A stretch of 64,000 nt of DNA from NCBI RefSeq assembly GCF_028858725.1, contig NC_084790.1, forward strand, positions 33,273,031-33,337,030. Direction: 5' to 3'. Shown here in pieces: positions 60,498-64,000 of the stretch. The position numbers and the translations under genes were made by a program. Below the pieces are notes generated by a model. The model saw nothing but the letters and a program-made list of their open reading frames with translations, was not told the origin of the DNA and did no database searches. This DNA is from Colius striatus (Eukaryota; Chordata; Aves; Coliiformes; Coliidae). Every line of letters starts with the position of its first letter. Within the stretch, counting starts at the first letter, position 1.

Positions 60498-60732
60498 TTT
60501 ATTATACAGTTGTTGCTTTTTGCAATTTAAAGTGTTGCTCCATATGAGGCTTCCAGGTTAGACAACATTATTTCACACTTGTCTTTTAACAATAAATCTT
60601 CTTGCTTCTCTTCTTGTTCTTCAAGAAGGACCATATTCATGGTAAGATGGTGGTTCCAAAGGCATTTGTTTAGACAATGCAGTTTCTATTAATTGTTGCA
60701 CAAGCCCCTTAATACATGAAATTAAACAGCAT

Positions 60733-60892
60733 TCATAGACTCATAGAATCATAGAATTATAGACTGGTAGGGTTGGAAGGGACCTTTAGAAATCATCTAG
60801 TCCAACCCCCCTGCAGAAGCAGGTTCACCTAGATCAAGTCTCATAGGAACATGTCCAGGCAGGTCTTGAAGACCTCCAAGGAAGTAGACTAC
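60733..60892 (-). mobile_element. CR1 LINE 3' tail
   Basis: Antisense, starting with the tail (CATAGAATCATAGAATTATA) and running through the 3'UTR (ATCATCTAGTCCAACCCCCC) to the end of ORF2. Well preserved; inserted between env and the LTR of the ERV. Confidence 0.93.
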
Positions 60893-60949
60893 TATTAATA
60901 TTCCTACAACTACTATCGGAGATGTACCAACAGATATCACCATTTCTTT

Positions 60950-62060
60950 CCTTTTCCAAAACCATCATTCTAACCATTCTGTTATATTCCTGAATTCTCA
61001 GCCAATTCTTCTGCTAATCTTGTGAGTCCTTTTAATGGTCTGGTTATGGTTCCATCTGGTCCCGTGCTTAACATTACACAAACTCCTCTATTCTCTGCTA
61101 ACACTGTATCTAAAGCTATTCTGTTTTTGCACGCCATTCTACTAGTGGCATCTAGTTGTTCCTTTGATTGCAGTCCTTGCATAATTTATAACTGCTGCTT
61201 ATAATAAATATAATTTATTCAGTTTCCTTTTTTTAATTGTCACCCACCAAAATAAAAAGGATTCAAACTCTACAGTTATTTGATTTTTTTCTTTGTGTTC
61301 ATCAGGAACCTGTGTAGGGACTCCAATTGAATCAATATAGATTCTGTCATCAAATGATACTTCCAGACTCCTTTTATTCTTTTTCTAGGATATATGATCC
61401 CTTTTCAAATGCCAGGGTGAACGGGATGGCCAACTGAACAAGGGTACATGTGTGTTTCCAATTTTGAGGGACTTTAGACTTTAGGATTCTTCCTTCACAG
61501 CACCAGCACAGATCTGCCCTGGGGATACTCCTACAGGAGTAATTTCCTGTGTTATCCTCAGTCACATTCAATGCCTCAGTACACACTTGTAGGTCTCTCA
61601 GATACCTGGTAGCAGCTGTCCTGAGAGACAACCTGCATTGTTACCAGCCATTGCAGAGAAAACAGGAAGTACTTTGATGTCTTTGTTCTGTAAAGCAGAA
61701 AATAGCAGTGAGAGACTTACACATCTCTCTCAACTCCTCTCTGGGGGTTGGACTAGATGATCTCTAAAGGTCCCTTCCAACCCTACGATTGTATGATTTT
61801 ACGACTCTCATTTCCCCATGCAGTTCTTTCTTGGTATATTTCATTCCTTGTGGGTCCTTACTCCATCCTAATGGAAAGGGAATTACTTGTGCTGTAGCTT
61901 TTTGGGATTTTTTTTCCGAGGCACATACATAACAATTACTCAGGCTTTGTACCGTATATTTCATTCAACCCAGGCATTTGTATCTCCATATCTTGTTTTA
62001 ATTTCAAATGCCTGTTTCAAGTCTTTGATATTAATTTTATTACCCTTGGGTCATTTGTTA
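60950..62060 (-). pseudogene. ERV env remnant
   Basis: Minus-strand pieces in different frames fit a gammaretrovirus-type envelope. Around 61960-61764 is a surface-subunit N-terminal part with a C-Y-V-C-A motif. At 61631-61374 is a Cys- and Trp-rich part ending in a QLAIPFTLAF-type segment. At 61182-60982 is the transmembrane-subunit heptad region with KNRIALDTVLAENRGVCVM, the position of the conserved helical segment in the family. The second Cys of the usual CX6CC is not evident. A CR1 tail interrupts it and stops are common, so no protein is made. Described as a broken relic only. Confidence 0.75.
61736..61803 (+). mobile_element. CR1 LINE 3' tail (68 bp)
   Basis: GGGGGTTGGACTAGATGATC through the 3' end and a decayed ATTGTATGATT tail. 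Sense orientation, inside the env remnant. Confidence 0.88.
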
Positions 62061-62799
62061 GGCTGTGTTGCTGAATTTTGGTAAAGACAGTACTCTCATT
62101 TGTTTCCCTTTTTGTTTTATTTTTCTGACTTCTATGTTTTTACCCTGCATTTGCTCACTGGATCTTGTTCAGTAATGTTTGGCTTTAACTCATAAGTTTG
62201 GTTCACTACTAAGTCACCTTTTATTCCAATAATTATTAGAAGATTATATTTTGAATTTTAACATCCAGGCCTTGTCAGGCCCTTATTCAAATGGATTTGA
62301 CCTTTTAATAGAGACCATCCAACAATGTTTGTGCTTCCAAGAAGGACAAGGCTTTCCTTTGTTGCTATTGCCTTCAGGGCCCATGTATTTATCTTTATTA
62401 TTCAACCTCTTTTGATTCCCCAAATTTCTACACTAAAACATTTGACAAGCATCAGTTTAAATAATTTATAACATTTTCCTCTCAGTTATGTTTATCCATA
62501 GCTAACTAGGGTATTTGTCCTTAGGTCTTAAATTCATTTCCTTGATTCCTAATAGGCTCCAATTCACTATTATGATAATCTCCTTCATTTTTGCCAAATG
62601 ATTCTATTTTTCTCTCACGCCCCCAAAACTTGTTATGGTTTTTATTGTTTTGGGCTTTTTGTACAAAAAATACACATTAATTCAATCACATATTTGCTAC
62701 CACCACTTCATTGGTTAACAACACTTCAGAGTGTTCATTTTTGTTTCTTGAATTTAAGGCATAAGGGGTTTTTGTCTGGGTATACGTGACACTGTCTAT

Positions 62800-63530
62800 C
62801 CTTGACTGAAGTGTCCACTAGTCCTTTGAGTCTGGTGTAATGAGTCCAGTCTTTTTCAGCCATTCTTACTGTTGTCTCAGAGGTCCGTAACACCTGAACA
62901 GGCCTTCCCATTCTCCTTGCAGTTCAGTTTCTTTCCAGGACTTGATCGGGACCCACACTCGAGGCTGGATGGTGTGGACTGCAAACTCAAGGCGTGCTTT
63001 TTCTTGAGAAAAGAAAAAAAAGGTTGAGAACCCCAGTATCCAATTATTTTTTCTAAAATATATTTGGTTTAAAGGTCCTTAGAGCAGGTTCTTTTCCTCC
63101 TGGGGGGTGTTTCTTCAGGACCTTTTTGTTTGTTTTCTCACAAATCACACATCGTTCACAAATTTCTTTGGCCACTGTATAAATTCTTACACATCCATAT
63201 TTTCTTAAAACTAAATCTAAATATAAATCTGAACCTTAAAACTAAATTGCTTGTGTCCCCCAATGATTTCCTTGATGTAAAATAGCCATTATTTCCCTCA
63301 TAGCTTGTTTATTTAACATTTCCTTTCCATTTGGGAGACTCCACCTTCCCTCAGTAGCTCCCAATTCCCTTAATGTTTCTTTTTCTGTAAATACTAGAGT
63401 CAACTTTGATGCAGGTACTTGTGGGGTAAGATTATACATACTCACAGTTTCATGACCTAACACTGGCCGTTTCATTGGCCAGTCTGTTTTCCCTGGCTCT
63501 AAAAGAATTCCCTTTTTGATGCTCATTCAC
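62800..63530 (-). pseudogene. ERV integrase remnant
   Basis: Minus-strand 63526-63242 encodes the RNase H-integrase linker and integrase N-terminus (ELGATEGRWSLPNGKEMLNK, then an HQGNHWG-type zinc-binding start). Around 63170-63120 follow remnants of the paired-Cys part. At about 62970-62930 is the C-terminal domain (RVWVPIKSWKE). The spacing between them is only a few hundred bases, so the D,D-35-E catalytic core appears deleted. Frameshifts and stops are frequent. Confidence 0.75.
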
Positions 63531-63539
63531 ATGGACCAC

Positions 63540-64000
63540 TACAATCTTGTTTGCAAGTGATAATTTTTTTAATACCTATTTAATCAATTCTCCATGTACT
63601 AATATTTTTCCCTTGATATTGTGTAAGCCTCTACCCTTATTTTTCAAAAGTTTATACCACTTAAAAGGCATATCTTGAATCAGCATTAAATGTTCCTTCT
63701 TTTCCTTCTAACAGTTGTAAGGCTCTGTCTAAAGCATATTACTCAAATGTCTGGCCTGGCCAAGTATTTGGCAATCACCCTGCTTCCTTTGTATATTGAC
63801 TCAGTTCTTCAATAATTGCATAGCCATTATGCCTTTTGCCTTGAATTACTCTCAAGGCCTGCATGTAAAGGTATTTCTTTAAATTCAGACCACACTGATA
63901 TTCTATTTTATATGATAATCTTATTATATCTAAACAATTGTGGTCAAGGTCCTCACATTCCATTTCTCTCTTCCATAAGGACATGCCTGGATTAAGTTAT
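63540..64000 (-). pseudogene. ERV RNase H remnant (continues past window)
   Basis: On the minus strand 63984-63775 is an open stretch, and at 63681-63664 the frame reads D-S-R-Y-A-F, the RNase H block around a catalytic Asp, followed at once by a stop. It sits directly upstream of integrase as in class I pol. The rest of pol lies beyond the right edge. Confidence 0.6.

Larger units (their letters stand above)
60072..64000 (-). mobile_element. Class I (gammaretrovirus-like) ERV, 3' part, antisense
   Basis: Minus-strand order from the right edge: RNase H, integrase, env, polypurine tract, 3' LTR. This is the 3' half of a provirus whose 5' half lies outside the window. All genes carry stops and frameshifts. 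Two CR1 tails in opposite orientation (60733-60892 and 61736-61803) interrupt the env region. Confidence 0.8.

Noticed and set aside
1..64000. A second host gene or a novel multi-gene system
   Set aside because: Apart from CPLX1 exons, every recognisable coding segment belongs to CR1 or ERV elements; no tRNA, rRNA or other gene pattern was seen.

Overview
The window is vertebrate nuclear DNA, almost certainly from a bird. The evidence is one split vertebrate gene, many CR1 LINE fragments carrying the avian 3' end (ATTCTATGATTCTATG-type tails), and several ERVL-type LTRs with 5-bp target-site duplications, a combination typical of avian genomes. There are no operons, bacterial genes or CRISPR arrays.

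The only recognisable host gene is complexin-1 (CPLX1), on the + strand. A GC- and CpG-rich promoter island covers about 240-1860. A short coding exon with a near-ideal Kozak start lies at 2468-2498 and encodes residues 1-10 plus the first base of codon 11. After an intron of about 50.9 kb, a second coding exon (53382-53557) encodes residues 11-69, which hold the accessory helix and most of the SNARE-binding central helix. The two exons join in phase with good splice sites. The remaining C-terminal exon(s), starting at Tyr70, lie beyond position 64000.

The rest is intron, about a third of it recognisable repeats. From left to right: a CR1 tail (7975-8335); a complete solo LTR (8840-9396, TSD AACTA); a 3'-truncated antisense ERVL provirus with LTR, primer-binding site, gag, protease and RT remnants (9550-11844); CR1 copies (11950-12730, 13395-13800, 16890-18180, 18571-18836); an LTR fragment (20150-20867); an unidentified decayed reading frame (26433-27145); a nested LTR complex, one ERV inside the LTR of another (29444-31859); a long CR1 that keeps esterase-type ORF1 and endonuclease/RT remnants (32310-35330); CR1 36598-37073; a 51-bp near-perfect inverted repeat (37293-37596); a CR1 broken by two head-to-head LTR halves (38560-41042); CR1 tails (41566-41762, 46366-46723, 48612-49500); a 1.1-kb solo LTR with TSD CTGTT and an open U3 (46891-47986); and a 438-bp solo LTR with TSD ATGAT (50604-51041). 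After exon 2 come LTR fragments and the 3' part of an antisense class I ERV (3' LTR 60072-60483, polypurine tract, env, integrase and RNase H remnants) that runs off the right edge.

I found no convincing new biological system. The most unusual items are structural: the LTR palindrome inside a CR1, the 51-bp inverted repeat, the nested ERV whose two LTRs do not match, the open frame in the 1.1-kb LTR, the start-stop uORF before CPLX1, and the unidentified decayed coding tract.
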